In this document: positions 8,747 to 17,417 of the stretch, in pieces
Layout of the letters: every line of letters begins with the position of its first letter
How positions within the stretch are numbered: the stretch's first letter is position 1
Origin: an uncultured Alphaproteobacteria bacterium
Lineage (GTDB): Bacteria; Pseudomonadota; Alphaproteobacteria; Micropepsales; Micropepsaceae
Direction of reading: 5' to 3'
NCBI GenBank assembly: GCA_903862715.1
Contig: CAIOYY010000094.1
Location: forward strand, 1 to 38,407
DNA length: 38,407 bases
Notes under the pieces: generated by a model
Told to the model about the DNA's origin: nothing
The model's input: the letters and a program-made list of their open reading frames with translations, nothing else
Databases searched by the model: none
Translations under genes and position numbers: made by a program

Positions 8747-10549
8747 TTACTGCTCCTCGTCCATTGGTATCTGCGTATCCGCGGTCTCTTCCGCCTTCTC
8801 GCGGACATGGGTGATTTCGGCGCCCGGAAAGGCATCGAGCACCGCACGTACAAAGGGATCCTGCGCGACGGCGTCTTTGCGCGCGCGTTCCGCCGCATGG
8901 CGTTGTTCGGAAAGGGTCGGGGCGCCGCCTTCGGAGGCCAGCGTCACGATCCAACGTTCGCCCATCCAGTCGCGCAGGCGCTGCGCCAGATCGCCCGCCA
9001 GTGTGCTCGGCGCATGCACGCCCGGACGAAACTCGATCCGCCCGCGCTCCAGCGCCACGAGGTGAATATCGTTCTCGAGATGGCGCTCCAGAATGCGCGC
9101 GCCCTTGGCGCGAGCAAGCGCGATCAGATCTTCCAGCGTCCGCACATCAGGCGCGGACATGGCCATCGGCTGGCTGACGGGTGCCACGTTCATTTGGGGC
9201 GCCGGGCTCATTTCCGGCGCGGCGCCGGCGCCCATCGACATGGGACGCGCCTGGGCACGCGGTGCATTTCCTCCGTCTACGGAAGGTCTTGCCGGCGTGG
9301 ACGCAGGGCCTGCGCCCTGCTCCAGCACACCGCGTACCAGACGTTCGGTGGGCGGCAGATCCGCCGCATAGGCGAGGCGCACCAGCGCCATTTCGGCGGC
9401 GGGCAGCGGACTTGCCGCGTCGCGCACTTCGATAAGGCCCTTGAGCAGCATCTGCCAGGCGCGGCTTAAAGACGGCACGCTCAGTTTTCCGGCCATGGTT
9501 ACGGCGCGAGCGGCTTCCGCCGAACCGCCGTCGAAGAAGCCTTCCGCACCCGGCGCGACTTTGACGCGCGTCAGGAAATGCGTGGCTTCAAGCAAATCCT
9601 GCATTACGACCATCGGGTCCGCGCCGCTGTTGTAAAGGTCGCGCAAATCGTTGAGCGCTTCGGCGATCCGCCCGCCCATGACCTTTTCCAACAGATCGAG
9701 GACGCGGCCGCGGTCGGCAAGACCCAGCATGGAACGCACATCTTCGGCGCTGATGGCCGGTGCATCTCCCCCCTCGTGATGGGCGATCGCCTGATCCAGC
9801 AGCGACAGCGCATCGCGCACCGACCCTTCCGCCGCACGGGCGAGAAGGCTCAAGGCATCGGGTGCGATGGCGATGGATTCCTTTTCCGCGATGCCGGCGA
9901 GATGCGCCGTGAGTTCGGAAGTCTCGATGCGGCGCAGGTCGAAACGCTGGCAGCGGGACAGAACCGTGACCGGGACTTTGCGGATTTCGGTGGTGGCGAA
10001 AACGAATTTCACATGCGGCGGCGGCTCTTCCAGCGTCTTCAGCAAACCATTGAAGGCCGCCTTCGACAGCATGTGCACTTCGTCGATGATATAGACCTTG
10101 TAGCGCGCGGAGGCCGGAGCATAACGCGTGCCTTCGATGATTTCGCGGATGTCGTCGATGCCGGTGCGGGAGGCGGCGTCCATTTCCTGCACGTCGACAT
10201 GGCGCGATTCGGCGATGGCGCGGCAGGGATCACACACCCCACACGGATCGATGGTGGGCGTGGTCCGCGTGCCGTCGGCACCTATGCAGTTCAGCGCCCG
10301 GGCGATGATACGCGCCGTCGTCGTTTTGCCGACGCCGCGAACTCCGGTGAGCATGAAGGCATGAGCGATGCGGCCAGAGGCAAAGGCGTTGCGCAACGTG
10401 CGGACGAGGACTTCCTGTCCGATCAGGCCGGTGAAATCCTGTGGGCGGTATTTGCGCGCGAGGACACGATAGGCCTCTACATTCCTGCCGCTTTTGGGCG
10501 GAGCGGCCTCGAAGCCGAGGCCCGGTTCGGAAGTGGTGTCATCGGCCAT
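8747..10549 (-). CDS. dnaX: DNA polymerase III subunit gamma/tau
   Basis: DnaX is the ATPase of the clamp loader and organises the replicative polymerase. With the ATG at 10549 the protein has 600 residues. The AAA+ domain shows Walker A GVRGVGKT (69-76), the zinc module with Cys88, Cys103, Cys106 and Cys109, and Walker B with DEVH (156-159), then the lid and domain III. A low-complexity Ala/Pro/Met linker (about 415-470) precedes a tau-like C-terminal domain. Another in-frame ATG at 10579 would add 10 residues, but it lies only about 12 nt from the SRP RNA end and lacks a ribosome site. I saw no obvious A-rich slippery heptamer, so production of a separate gamma form by frameshifting is not supported. 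Confidence 0.96.
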   Translation of the reverse strand: MADDTTSEPGLGFEAAPPKSGRNVEAYRVLARKYRPQDFTGLIGQEVLVRTLRNAFASGRIAHAFMLTGVRGVGKTTTARIIARALNCIGADGTRTTPTIDPCGVCDPCRAIAESRHVDVQEMDAASRTGIDDIREIIEGTRYAPASARYKVYIIDEVHMLSKAAFNGLLKTLEEPPPHVKFVFATTEIRKVPVTVLSRCQRFDLRRIETSELTAHLAGIAEKESIAIAPDALSLLARAAEGSVRDALSLLDQAIAHHEGGDAPAISAEDVRSMLGLADRGRVLDLLEKVMGGRIAEALNDLRDLYNSGADPMVVMQDLLEATHFLTRVKVAPGAEGFFDGGSAEAARAVTMAGKLSVPSLSRAWQMLLKGLIEVRDAASPLPAAEMALVRLAYAADLPPTERLVRGVLEQGAGPASTPARPSVDGGNAPRAQARPMSMGAGAAPEMSPAPQMNVAPVSQPMAMSAPDVRTLEDLIALARAKGARILERHLENDIHLVALERGRIEFRPGVHAPSTLAGDLAQRLRDWMGERWIVTLASEGGAPTLSEQRHAAERARKDAVAQDPFVRAVLDAFPGAEITHVREKAEETADTQIPMDEEQ

Positions 10550-10591
10550 GAGATATCGGTTTCCCGTCGCGGCCGGCATCCGGCGTATAGG

Positions 10592-10687
10592 TGGGAGATT
10601 GACGACGACCCGAGGCGAAACTCGTTACGGCTGCTTCCTTCCGGACCTGACCGGGTTGGCGAGAGCCTCGCCCGCCGCCAACCTCCC
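10592..10687 (-). ncRNA. ffs: Small signal recognition particle RNA (4.5S RNA)
   Basis: On the - strand the conserved SRP domain IV reads GGTCAGGTCCGGAAGGAAGC followed by AGCC, with the GGAA tetraloop and the asymmetric loop bound by Ffh. The ends pair: the 5' GGGAG near 10686 with CTCCC near 10592, giving a single hairpin of about 96 nt, as in the 4.5S-type RNA of Gram-negative bacteria. It directs Ffh/FtsY-dependent insertion of membrane proteins. It lies directly upstream of dnaX on the same strand, a frequent alphaproteobacterial arrangement. The exact ends are inferred from pairing. Confidence 0.93.
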
Positions 10688-10793
10688 AAAGGCATTATAT
10701 CAAGGCCGGGCGGCGCCGGGACAAGGCATATGACGAAGATTTTTCCGGTAATTCCCTGTTTCTTCGCGGGAAACCGCGGATTAGCTTTGCGCC

Positions 10794-11729
10794 ATGCTTT
10801 CGCTGCCCCCCAAAAATCCCCTCGTTTTCACCGCAAGCCCCCTGGACCGTGCGGGCGATGCCCGCGCCAAGCCCGACTGGCTCGCCGAAAAGCGCCAGGC
10901 GACCACGACACGGCTTCTTCCCTTCTGGAAATTCCAGCCCCTTTTGCGCGGTCCCTTGGACGCGCCCGAGACGCAGCTTGGGTACTTAAGCCCAAGCGAG
11001 GCGGAGAGAGTGCTCGAGACGCCGGGGCAGGAAATCTTTCTCGGAGAGGCCGAAGGCATCGCCTATTTCGCGCGCGATATCTCGGCCATCGACGAACCGC
11101 TCGGCCTGTTGCCTTTCACGGCGCATTTCCGCGACGCAAGAAGCTGCCTGGAGGTATTGCCTGTGCCCGAGACGGCGATTCTCGGGCAGGCGAAAGCGCT
11201 TCTGGAATGGCATGCGAGACGGCGCTTCTGCTCGAATTGCGGCGCGATGCTGCAAAGCCTGGAGGGCGGATATCGCCGTCACTGTCCGTCCTGCGACGCC
11301 AGCCATTTTCCGCGCACCGACCCCGCCGTCATCATGCTGGTGACGAAGGGGACGCGCTGCCTTCTTGCCCGCAACAAGCGCTTCGGCGTCGCGCTCAATC
11401 ATTCGGCCCTGGCGGGCTTTGTCGAGCCGGGTGAATCACTGGAAGAAGCGGTGCGCCGCGAAGTGTTCGAGGAAGTCGGCATTCGCGTGGGGGACGTGCG
11501 CTATGTCGCCTCGCAGCCCTGGCCGTTTCCCTCGTCCCTGATGATCGGCTGCATCGCGGAAGCGATCAGCGAGGACATTCATGTGGACGGCAATGAGATC
11601 GTTGCCGCCGAATGGTTCGGCCGCGATGTGGTTGCGCGCCTACTTGCGGGCGAGGACATCAACGGCATCAAGCTGCCGCGGCCATCGGCCATCGCGCTGC
11701 ATCTCATCAAGACTTGGGTGGCGGATTAA
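10794..11729 (+). CDS. nudC: NAD(+)/NADH diphosphatase, Nudix family
   Basis: NudC hydrolyses NADH/NAD+ to NMN(H) and AMP and removes NAD caps from RNA. The 311-residue protein has an N-terminal domain, a zinc ribbon with Cys146, Cys149, Cys164 and Cys167, and a Nudix domain with the box G-x5-E-x7-REVxEExG at about 208-229. The diagnostic NudC signature SQPWPFPSS follows at 240-248. The gene stands alone on the + strand and converges on pheA with only 4 nt between stops. Confidence 0.95.
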   Translation: MLSLPPKNPLVFTASPLDRAGDARAKPDWLAEKRQATTTRLLPFWKFQPLLRGPLDAPETQLGYLSPSEAERVLETPGQEIFLGEAEGIAYFARDISAIDEPLGLLPFTAHFRDARSCLEVLPVPETAILGQAKALLEWHARRRFCSNCGAMLQSLEGGYRRHCPSCDASHFPRTDPAVIMLVTKGTRCLLARNKRFGVALNHSALAGFVEPGESLEEAVRREVFEEVGIRVGDVRYVASQPWPFPSSLMIGCIAEAISEDIHVDGNEIVAAEWFGRDVVARLLAGEDINGIKLPRPSAIALHLIKTWVAD

Positions 11730-11733
11730 GCGC

Positions 11734-12606
11734 CTAAACGTTGCCGTCTTTCAGACGGAAGGGATGCGCCGGATACACGCCGAGCACCTTTAACGACGAC
11801 GTGAAGAATTGCAGTTCTTCAAGCGCCAGTCGGACATTGCGCTCTTCCGGGTGGCCGGTGATGTCGGCGTAGAACTGCGTCGCCTGAAACGAGCCGCCGA
11901 GCTGATAGCTTTCCAGCTTCGTCATGTTGACGCCATTGGTCGCGAAACCGCCCAGCGCCTTGTAGAGCGCGGCAGGAACGTTCCGTACACGGAATATAAA
12001 GCTTGTAATGACGGGCGCGCCGGTATTGTCGGCGTCGTCAGGTTCCGCCGACATGACGAGAAAGCGCGTTACATTATGATCGGCGTCTTCGACATCGGCT
12101 TTCAGAATATCCAGCCCGTGAATTTCGGCGGCAAGTTTCGAGGCGACAGCAGCAAGCGTAGGGTCTTTCTCCTCGGCGACATGGCGCGCGGCGCCCGCCG
12201 TATCGGCCCACAGCTGACGCTTGAGGCCGAGTTCCGCGATGATCTTGCGCACCTGGCCGAGCGCCGGTTCCTGACTGACGACGGTTTTCAGACCCCTCAG
12301 CGTCGCGCCCTTCACGCCCAGCAATTGATGGCGGACGCGATGGAAATGCTCGCCCAGAATATAGAGTGGCGCATCGGGCAGAAGGTGATGGATGTCGGTG
12401 ATGCGCCCATGCAGCGAATTCTCGATCGGGATCAGGCCGAGATCGGCTTCACCGGCGCGGATCGCCGCGAAGGCATCTTCGAAGGTCGGCGCGGCAACGG
12501 CCTCGCAATGGGGCAGCGTCTCACGCGCGGCGAGATGCGAATAGGAACCGGGCTCGCCCTGATAGACGACTTTTGTCGCCGACTGGATTTTTGCCGAACC
12601 GCTCAT
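11734..12606 (-). CDS. pheA: Prephenate dehydratase
   Basis: This monofunctional enzyme converts prephenate to phenylpyruvate in phenylalanine synthesis. The 290 residues comprise the dehydratase domain (about 13-190: VVYQGEPGSYSHLAA, LIPIENSLHGRI, and the catalytic Thr180-Arg181-Phe182) and a regulatory ACT domain (about 200-285) with the ligand-site segment MTKLESYQ. No chorismate mutase domain is fused. The open frame extends into kdsB, but the ATG at 12606 overlaps the kdsB stop (ATGA) and matches the domain start. A GNV-coding 3' end forms a small CCGTCT hairpin near the convergent nudC stop. Confidence 0.95.
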   Translation of the reverse strand: MSGSAKIQSATKVVYQGEPGSYSHLAARETLPHCEAVAAPTFEDAFAAIRAGEADLGLIPIENSLHGRITDIHHLLPDAPLYILGEHFHRVRHQLLGVKGATLRGLKTVVSQEPALGQVRKIIAELGLKRQLWADTAGAARHVAEEKDPTLAAVASKLAAEIHGLDILKADVEDADHNVTRFLVMSAEPDDADNTGAPVITSFIFRVRNVPAALYKALGGFATNGVNMTKLESYQLGGSFQATQFYADITGHPEERNVRLALEELQFFTSSLKVLGVYPAHPFRLKDGNV

Positions 12607-13343
12607 GCGAGAAGCCGCCTTGCTTTCTCCAGATCTTCCGGAGTGTCGATGGTGATCGGAATGTCGTCGACGCGCGCGACGGCAATGCTCATGCCCGCTT
12701 CCATGGCACGCAATTGTTCGAGACGCTCGCGCACCTCCAGCTGTGAGGGCGGCAACGCGACGAAACGCGCCAGCGCTTCGCGGCGATAGGCATAGATGCC
12801 GATATGGTGGAAGACCTCGCCCTCGCCCGACGGGATGACATTGCGGCTGAAGTAGAGCGCGCGGCCGGTGCGGCCGTTCTTGTTCCAAGCGATGGCAGGC
12901 TTCACGACATTCGGATTGGTGAGGTCGGACGGATCGGTAATGGGGGCAACAGGGGTTGCGATATCAGCGCCCGAGGAGATGAGGGCCTCAACGACGATTC
13001 TGAGCGTTTCGGGTACCACGGCGGGAAGATCGCCCTGAAGATTGACCACAATGTCGTGTTTGCGCGCCGGGTCGAGCTGTTCGACTGCGGCATAGATGCG
13101 GTCGGACCCCGACGGAATGGCCGGATCGGTCAAAACCGCCTCCCCGCCCGCCGCGATTACGGCCTCCACGATCTCGGCATCTCCCGCCGCGACCACGACC
13201 GGCCCGACGCCCGCCTTCATGGCCTGACGCCAGACGCGGACGATCATGGGCACGCCCGCTATGTCGGCCAGGGGTTTGCCGGGCAGGCGCATGGCGGCCA
13301 TCCGGGCCGGAATCAGAATAATGGGTGTCGCGTTTGTGCTCAT
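12603..13343 (-). CDS. kdsB: 3-deoxy-manno-octulosonate cytidylyltransferase
   Basis: KdsB activates Kdo as CMP-Kdo for attachment to lipid A, which implies an LPS-bearing outer membrane. The 246-residue protein starts with the nucleotide-binding IILIPARMAAMRLPGKPLADI, followed by VVAAGDAEIVEAV, the PSGSDRIYAAVEQLD segment and VNLQGDLPAV, and ends with ITIDTPEDLEKARRLL, all family-typical. It precedes pheA with a 4-nt overlap on the - strand; this kdsB-pheA pairing recurs in alphaproteobacteria. Confidence 0.96.
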   Translation of the reverse strand: MSTNATPIILIPARMAAMRLPGKPLADIAGVPMIVRVWRQAMKAGVGPVVVAAGDAEIVEAVIAAGGEAVLTDPAIPSGSDRIYAAVEQLDPARKHDIVVNLQGDLPAVVPETLRIVVEALISSGADIATPVAPITDPSDLTNPNVVKPAIAWNKNGRTGRALYFSRNVIPSGEGEVFHHIGIYAYRREALARFVALPPSQLEVRERLEQLRAMEAGMSIAVARVDDIPITIDTPEDLEKARRLLA

Positions 13344-13604
13344 GCGCCGATCTACGCCGAAGTCCGGGTTCTTTGCCAGAGCTCCTTTAACCTAGAACCG
13401 CGCCTTATGCGACGCTTCGCCGCAATGACGCTCTGACGTGTGTAAGTAATGTCGGGCGCGATTTCGGGCATGGATTCTCTTAGAGAAATCTGGCGTTCAC
13501 GCCCCTGAATATGCTTGAAAGCGCTGTAGCCCCGACCTTCCGGTTCGGGGTGTCGTCTTTACGTCCCGAGCGCGCATGATGCGCGCCGTCCTTTGCGGAG
13601 CCGA

Positions 13605-14339
13605 ATGATGGATTCCTTTACCTGGAACAAGATTGCCGGCGGCGTGCTCGGTACGGCCCTGTTCGTCATGGTCGTGAAAATCGGCGCCGAGGAGATGTTC
13701 CATGTGGAGCCGCTCGAACATCAGGCCTATGTCGTCGAAGGGGTCGAAGAACTCGCTGGCCCCGCCGAAGCGGAAGCGGCACCCGAAGTGGTGATGCCCG
13801 ATTTCGCGGCGGTCATTCCGGCGGCGGATATCGCGAATGGCGCGACGATCGCGGAACGCTGCGCGGTTTGCCACAATTGGGAAGCCGGTGGCCCGAACAT
13901 GATCGGGCCGAATCTTTACGGGGTGGTCGGCCGCCCCAAGGCGAGCCATGAAGGCTTTGGTTATTCAGCGGCCCTGATGGGGCTCGGCGGCGACTGGAGC
14001 TTTGCCGATCTCTTCAACTTCCTGCGCCAGCCCGCGATTTTCGCGCCCGGCACAACGATGGCGTTTGCCGGTCTTAACCGCGATCAGGATCGTCTCGATC
14101 TGATCGCCTATCTGCATACGCTCTCGGACACCCCCTTCCCGCTTCCGCCGCCGATGCCGGCTGCGGAGCCTGTGGCTGTCGAAGGCGCCGCCGAAGAGGG
14201 CGCGGCGCCGGCCGAGGCCGTACCCGTGGAAGGCGCTCCTGCCGAAGCCGCACCGGCGGAGGCAGCGCCTGCGGAAGCAGCACCGGCGGAGGCAGCACCG
14301 GCGGAGGCAGCACCGGCGGAAGCAGCACCGGCGCACTAA
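13605..14339 (+). CDS. Membrane-anchored c-type cytochrome with Ala/Pro/Glu repeat tail
   Basis: The 244-residue protein has an uncleaved N-terminal membrane anchor (about 7-28), an acidic linker, and a class I cytochrome c domain (about 68-178) with haem site CAVCH (86-90), MIGPNLYGVVGR, and the likely axial Met152 in FAPGTTMAFAG. It resembles CycM/cytochrome c552-type membrane carriers that pass electrons between the bc1 complex and terminal oxidases; this role is inferred. Residues 201-244 are low-complexity, with six exact APAEA pentapeptides at 211-240. A ribosome site GGAG ends 4 nt before the ATG at 13605 and 7 nt before a second ATG at 13608, so either is possible. Confidence 0.88.
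   Translation: MMDSFTWNKIAGGVLGTALFVMVVKIGAEEMFHVEPLEHQAYVVEGVEELAGPAEAEAAPEVVMPDFAAVIPAADIANGATIAERCAVCHNWEAGGPNMIGPNLYGVVGRPKASHEGFGYSAALMGLGGDWSFADLFNFLRQPAIFAPGTTMAFAGLNRDQDRLDLIAYLHTLSDTPFPLPPPMPAAEPVAVEGAAEEGAAPAEAVPVEGAPAEAAPAEAAPAEAAPAEAAPAEAAPAEAAPAH
14235..14324 (+). repeat. 15-bp in-frame tandem repeat encoding APAEA
   Basis: Six consecutive 15-bp units close to GCACCGGCGGAGGCA encode APAEA in the cytochrome c tail. The last three or four units are almost identical at the DNA level, so the array can be expected to vary in copy number by slippage without breaking the frame. It ends just before the APAH terminus. Confidence 0.85.
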
Positions 14340-14361
14340 GCGTCTTCAGGCGGGTTCGGAT

Positions 14362-15222
14362 TTAAGCTTTCAAACGTTTGATCACGCGAAGGGCGCTTCC
14401 CGTCGCGGCGATGCGCGCAACCGCGTCACGCAGCGGTTCCATGGCCACCTGCATGTGAAAGGCATTGGCGTGCAGAAGATTCTCGGCGTCTGTCATCACG
14501 CCGATATGGCCTTTCCAGAATACCAGATCGCCGCGCCGCACCTGCGATAGCGCTTCCTCCGGCGCCATGGCGGTTCCCAAGGCCGCTTCCATCATATCAG
14601 TATCGCGCGGGGCCGCGATCCCGCCTTGCTCCAGCGCGGTCTGAATAAGCCCGGAGCAATCGCAGCCGAAATAGGTTTTGCCGCCCCACAGATAGGGCAC
14701 ACCGAGAAACCGCTCGGCAACCGAAACCCAGTCGGTTTCCGCCGCATTCACGGAGGCAGTGTTCGCGGCATAAACGAAATGCCCGCCCTCCACACGGGAG
14801 TAGCGGCCTTCTTCGCCCACGACGCGCAGCTTTGCGTTCATCGGCAGAAGCGCCAGCGCGGCGCGTTTCACATCGGGCGCGGGCAATAGCGGCGTTCCGA
14901 GCGACGCAACACGATGCGTCGGCGACGCCGTTGGGACGGACAAAGCGTCGGCGCGGACATAACCGACATAAGAATCATGACTGCTTTGACCCCAGGCCCA
15001 GCCGTTCTTTTCTTCGTAGACGGTAAAGCCTTCGCCGAAGAGAAGTTCGGTTTCGCGCGATGCCTGCGCGTCGGGCTTCGCACGTAAGGCCGCGACGGCG
15101 GCAACAGAAATGGTGGCCCGGCCCTCAACGAACCGCGCGGCTTCGACCATGCCTTCGAGATGCACGGCGGCGAGATCGGCGCGAAAGGCGGTGACGCGCG
15201 GATCGAGTTGCGCCATCGTCAT
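14362..15222 (-). CDS. NlpC/P60 family peptidase with SH3 domains
   Basis: The 286-residue protein has bacterial SH3-like segments (about 48-95 and 118-155) followed by a C-terminal NlpC/P60 cysteine-peptidase domain (about 162-285). Catalytic residues are visible: Cys189 in FGCDCSGLIQ, His239 in WKGHIGVM and a third polar position at His251. Enzymes with this layout (dipeptidyl-peptidase VI type) cut gamma-D-Glu to diaminopimelate bonds in muropeptides. No signal peptide is seen, which suggests cytoplasmic recycling of peptidoglycan peptides. The start overlaps the M17 aminopeptidase stop by 4 nt, so the two form a peptide-breakdown pair. Confidence 0.9.
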   Translation of the reverse strand: MTMAQLDPRVTAFRADLAAVHLEGMVEAARFVEGRATISVAAVAALRAKPDAQASRETELLFGEGFTVYEEKNGWAWGQSSHDSYVGYVRADALSVPTASPTHRVASLGTPLLPAPDVKRAALALLPMNAKLRVVGEEGRYSRVEGGHFVYAANTASVNAAETDWVSVAERFLGVPYLWGGKTYFGCDCSGLIQTALEQGGIAAPRDTDMMEAALGTAMAPEEALSQVRRGDLVFWKGHIGVMTDAENLLHANAFHMQVAMEPLRDAVARIAATGSALRVIKRLKA

Positions 15223-16616
15223 TTCGCCCAGCGTTCGGAAATCAGCGCGTAGAGCGTGCGAATGGCGTTCGCTTCCGCGCCTTTACGCCTTCCGGGTTTC
15301 GGCCGATCGGTCCAGGCCGGAATATCAAAATGCGCGAAACCCTTCGACTGCGACACAAAGCGGTCGAGAAACAACGCCGCCGTGATCGCGCCGGCCAAAC
15401 CGTAATCGGGCGCATTGGTCAGATCCGCGACTGCGCTGTCGATGGTCGGCTCATAGGAACGCCATAGCGGAAGGCGCCACAGAGGATCGTGCTCCGCAGC
15501 GCCATGACGCATGAGATCGGCAGCGAGCGTTTCATTGTCGGTGAAGAAGGGCGGCAATTCCATTCCGGTCGCCATGCGCGCCGCGCCCGTCAATGTCGCG
15601 AGGCAGAGCAACAGTTCCGGCGCTTCCGTATCCGCATCGGTCAACGCATCGGCGAGCACAAGGCGTCCCTCGGCATCGGTATTGCCGATTTCGACGGTCA
15701 AACCCTTGCGGCTGTTCAACACATCGCCGGGCCGGAAGGCCGATCCGGAAATGCTGTTTTCCACGGCCGGAATGAGAACCCGCAATCGCACCGGCAACGC
15801 GGCATCCATGATCATCTGCGCCAGGCCCAGCACACAGGCAGCGCCGCCCATATCCTTTTTCATCGTTGCCATGCCGGAGGCGTTTTTCACGTCGAGGCCA
15901 CCGGTATCGAAACACACACCCTTGCCGACCAGCGTGATTTTGGGATGGGATTCGTTTCCCCAGACAAAATCGATCAGACGCGGCGCGCGCACGCTGGCGC
16001 GCCCGACCGCGTGGATCATCGGATAGTGGGCGGAAAGAAGCGCCTCGCCCGTCGTGACGCGGAATCGCGCGCCGTACTTCCTGGCGATGTCGGACGCGAC
16101 CGTTTCGAGCTCGTCCGGTCCCATATCATTGGAGGGGGTATTGATGAGATCACGCGCAAGGAAAACGCCTTCCGCGATGCGGCTCATTTTTTCACCGTCG
16201 ATATCGGCCGGCAGCACAAGGCGTGCGACGTTCTTCTGGGATTTGCGCGCACGCGCGCGATAGCGATCAAAGGCATAGGTCCCGATCGCCCAGGCAAAGG
16301 CCGCGCGTTCACCGGAGAATGCGTCCGGCACATTTCCGAGCGTATAGATTCCGGAGGGCAGTTTCTCGGAGAAGAGGGCCAGGGCATGCGGATCTCGCCC
16401 TGCGCCCAACCCTAATATTACCGCGCCCAATCCCTCATCGCCGGGCACCAGAGCGAGATCGCCCTCGCGCCCGGTAAAACCGGTCGCCTTCAGCCAGTGC
16501 AAGAGACGCGGGCTGGAATCCGACAGAAAGCGTTCGAACCCGGCGGAGGTTACGGCATGCACGGGAACCGGCGTGACGTCGCCGAGTTCATCAGCGGTTA
16601 TGAAAGCCTTCAGCAT
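15219..16616 (-). CDS. Leucyl aminopeptidase family (M17) protein
   Basis: M17 enzymes remove N-terminal residues from peptides using two metal ions. The 465-residue protein has the N-terminal macro-like domain (about 1-150) and the catalytic domain with Lys232 and Asp237 in VGKGVCFDTGG, Asp255 in TMKKDMGGAA, and the signature NTDAEGRL (Asp314, Glu316, Arg318). All ligands are intact. It overlaps the NlpC/P60 gene downstream, consistent with sequential breakdown of peptides. It is shorter than classical PepA (about 500), matching the PepB-like alphaproteobacterial subgroup. Confidence 0.92.
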   Translation of the reverse strand: MLKAFITADELGDVTPVPVHAVTSAGFERFLSDSSPRLLHWLKATGFTGREGDLALVPGDEGLGAVILGLGAGRDPHALALFSEKLPSGIYTLGNVPDAFSGERAAFAWAIGTYAFDRYRARARKSQKNVARLVLPADIDGEKMSRIAEGVFLARDLINTPSNDMGPDELETVASDIARKYGARFRVTTGEALLSAHYPMIHAVGRASVRAPRLIDFVWGNESHPKITLVGKGVCFDTGGLDVKNASGMATMKKDMGGAACVLGLAQMIMDAALPVRLRVLIPAVENSISGSAFRPGDVLNSRKGLTVEIGNTDAEGRLVLADALTDADTEAPELLLCLATLTGAARMATGMELPPFFTDNETLAADLMRHGAAEHDPLWRLPLWRSYEPTIDSAVADLTNAPDYGLAGAITAALFLDRFVSQSKGFAHFDIPAWTDRPKPGRRKGAEANAIRTLYALISERWAK

Positions 16617-16748
16617 GGAATACTCGTTATGTCGCTATGGCTGGCGTGGCGTTACGCCGGTGAAATCTGGAAGACAATCTTATAAGAATGGTAGGAAAGC
16701 GCCGCAATCGGAACCCTGCCCATAGCCCCTCAAGGAAGATGAAGCGTC

Positions 16749-17405
16749 ATGAGCGCGAATTATACTCTTATTTTGGCGAGCAAAAATTATTCTTCCTGGA
16801 GCCTTCGCCCCTGGCTGGCGATGAAAATGGCAGATATTCCATTCACGGAAGAAATCATCCCGCTCTACACACCGCAAACGAAAGAGCGGATTGCCCCGCT
16901 GTCCCCTTCGGGAAAATTGCCGGTTCTGAAGATCGAGGAAAAGGGGAAGACCCATTCTGTTTGGGACAGCCTCGCCATCTGCGAGACCCTGGCCGAACGG
17001 CATCCCGAGAAGGCATTCTGGCCGAGGCATTCGGCGCAGCGCGCAGAGGCCCGCAGCATATGCGCGGAAATGCATTCCGGTTTTCCGGATGTTCGCAAAA
17101 CGCTGCCCATGGATCTGGCGACGGCGCAGGCGACACCGGAGCTGGATGAGAACGTTCAGGTACAGATCGCGCGCATTGCCGCTATGTGGACCTCATTGTT
17201 GGAACGTTTCGGAGACGGCGGCGGATTTCTGTTCGGCGGCTTTTCGATTGCGGATTGTTTCTATGCGCCGGTCGTCACGCGTTTCGATACCTACGCCATC
17301 GAACTCCCCCCCCTGGCGCGCGCCTATGCGCAGCGCATACGCGCTCTGCCGCCGATGCAGGAATGGACGGAGGCGGCAAGGAAAGAACCGAAACGGCAGG
17401 ACTGA
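16749..17405 (+). CDS. Glutathione S-transferase family protein
   Basis: The 218-residue protein has a thioredoxin-like N-terminal domain (about 1-85) with SKNYSSWSLRPWLAM, where a Ser is the likely glutathione-activating residue, the cis-Pro loop SGKLPVL, and WDSLAICETLAE for glutathione binding. The all-helical C-terminal domain (about 95-215) includes FGGFSIADCFYAPVVTRF. The substrate cannot be told from sequence. A purine-rich AAGGAAGA lies about 10 nt before the ATG. It converges on the TAXI gene. Confidence 0.93.
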   Translation: MSANYTLILASKNYSSWSLRPWLAMKMADIPFTEEIIPLYTPQTKERIAPLSPSGKLPVLKIEEKGKTHSVWDSLAICETLAERHPEKAFWPRHSAQRAEARSICAEMHSGFPDVRKTLPMDLATAQATPELDENVQVQIARIAAMWTSLLERFGDGGGFLFGGFSIADCFYAPVVTRFDTYAIELPPLARAYAQRIRALPPMQEWTEAARKEPKRQD

Positions 17406-17417
17406 GTTTTTTCGCAC

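Noticed and set aside
8747-10549. Programmed frameshift in dnaX giving a gamma subunit
   Set aside because: I found no A-rich slippery heptamer with a downstream hairpin in the region where E. coli has one.
9578-11434. 618-codon open frame on the + strand across dnaX and the SRP RNA
   Set aside because: It is antisense to dnaX, crosses the SRP RNA gene and then nudC in another frame, has no recognisable domain, and follows the GC-rich third-position bias of the real genes.
11734-12888. Extended 384-residue form of prephenate dehydratase
   Set aside because: The extra 94 residues are an out-of-frame reading of kdsB, Arg/His-rich and without homology; the ATG overlapping the kdsB stop is the proper start.
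13520-13570. CCCCGA hairpin upstream of the cytochrome c gene as a terminator
   Set aside because: The stem is imperfect and only a weak T-run follows; it may be part of the leader, but the evidence is too thin to list it.
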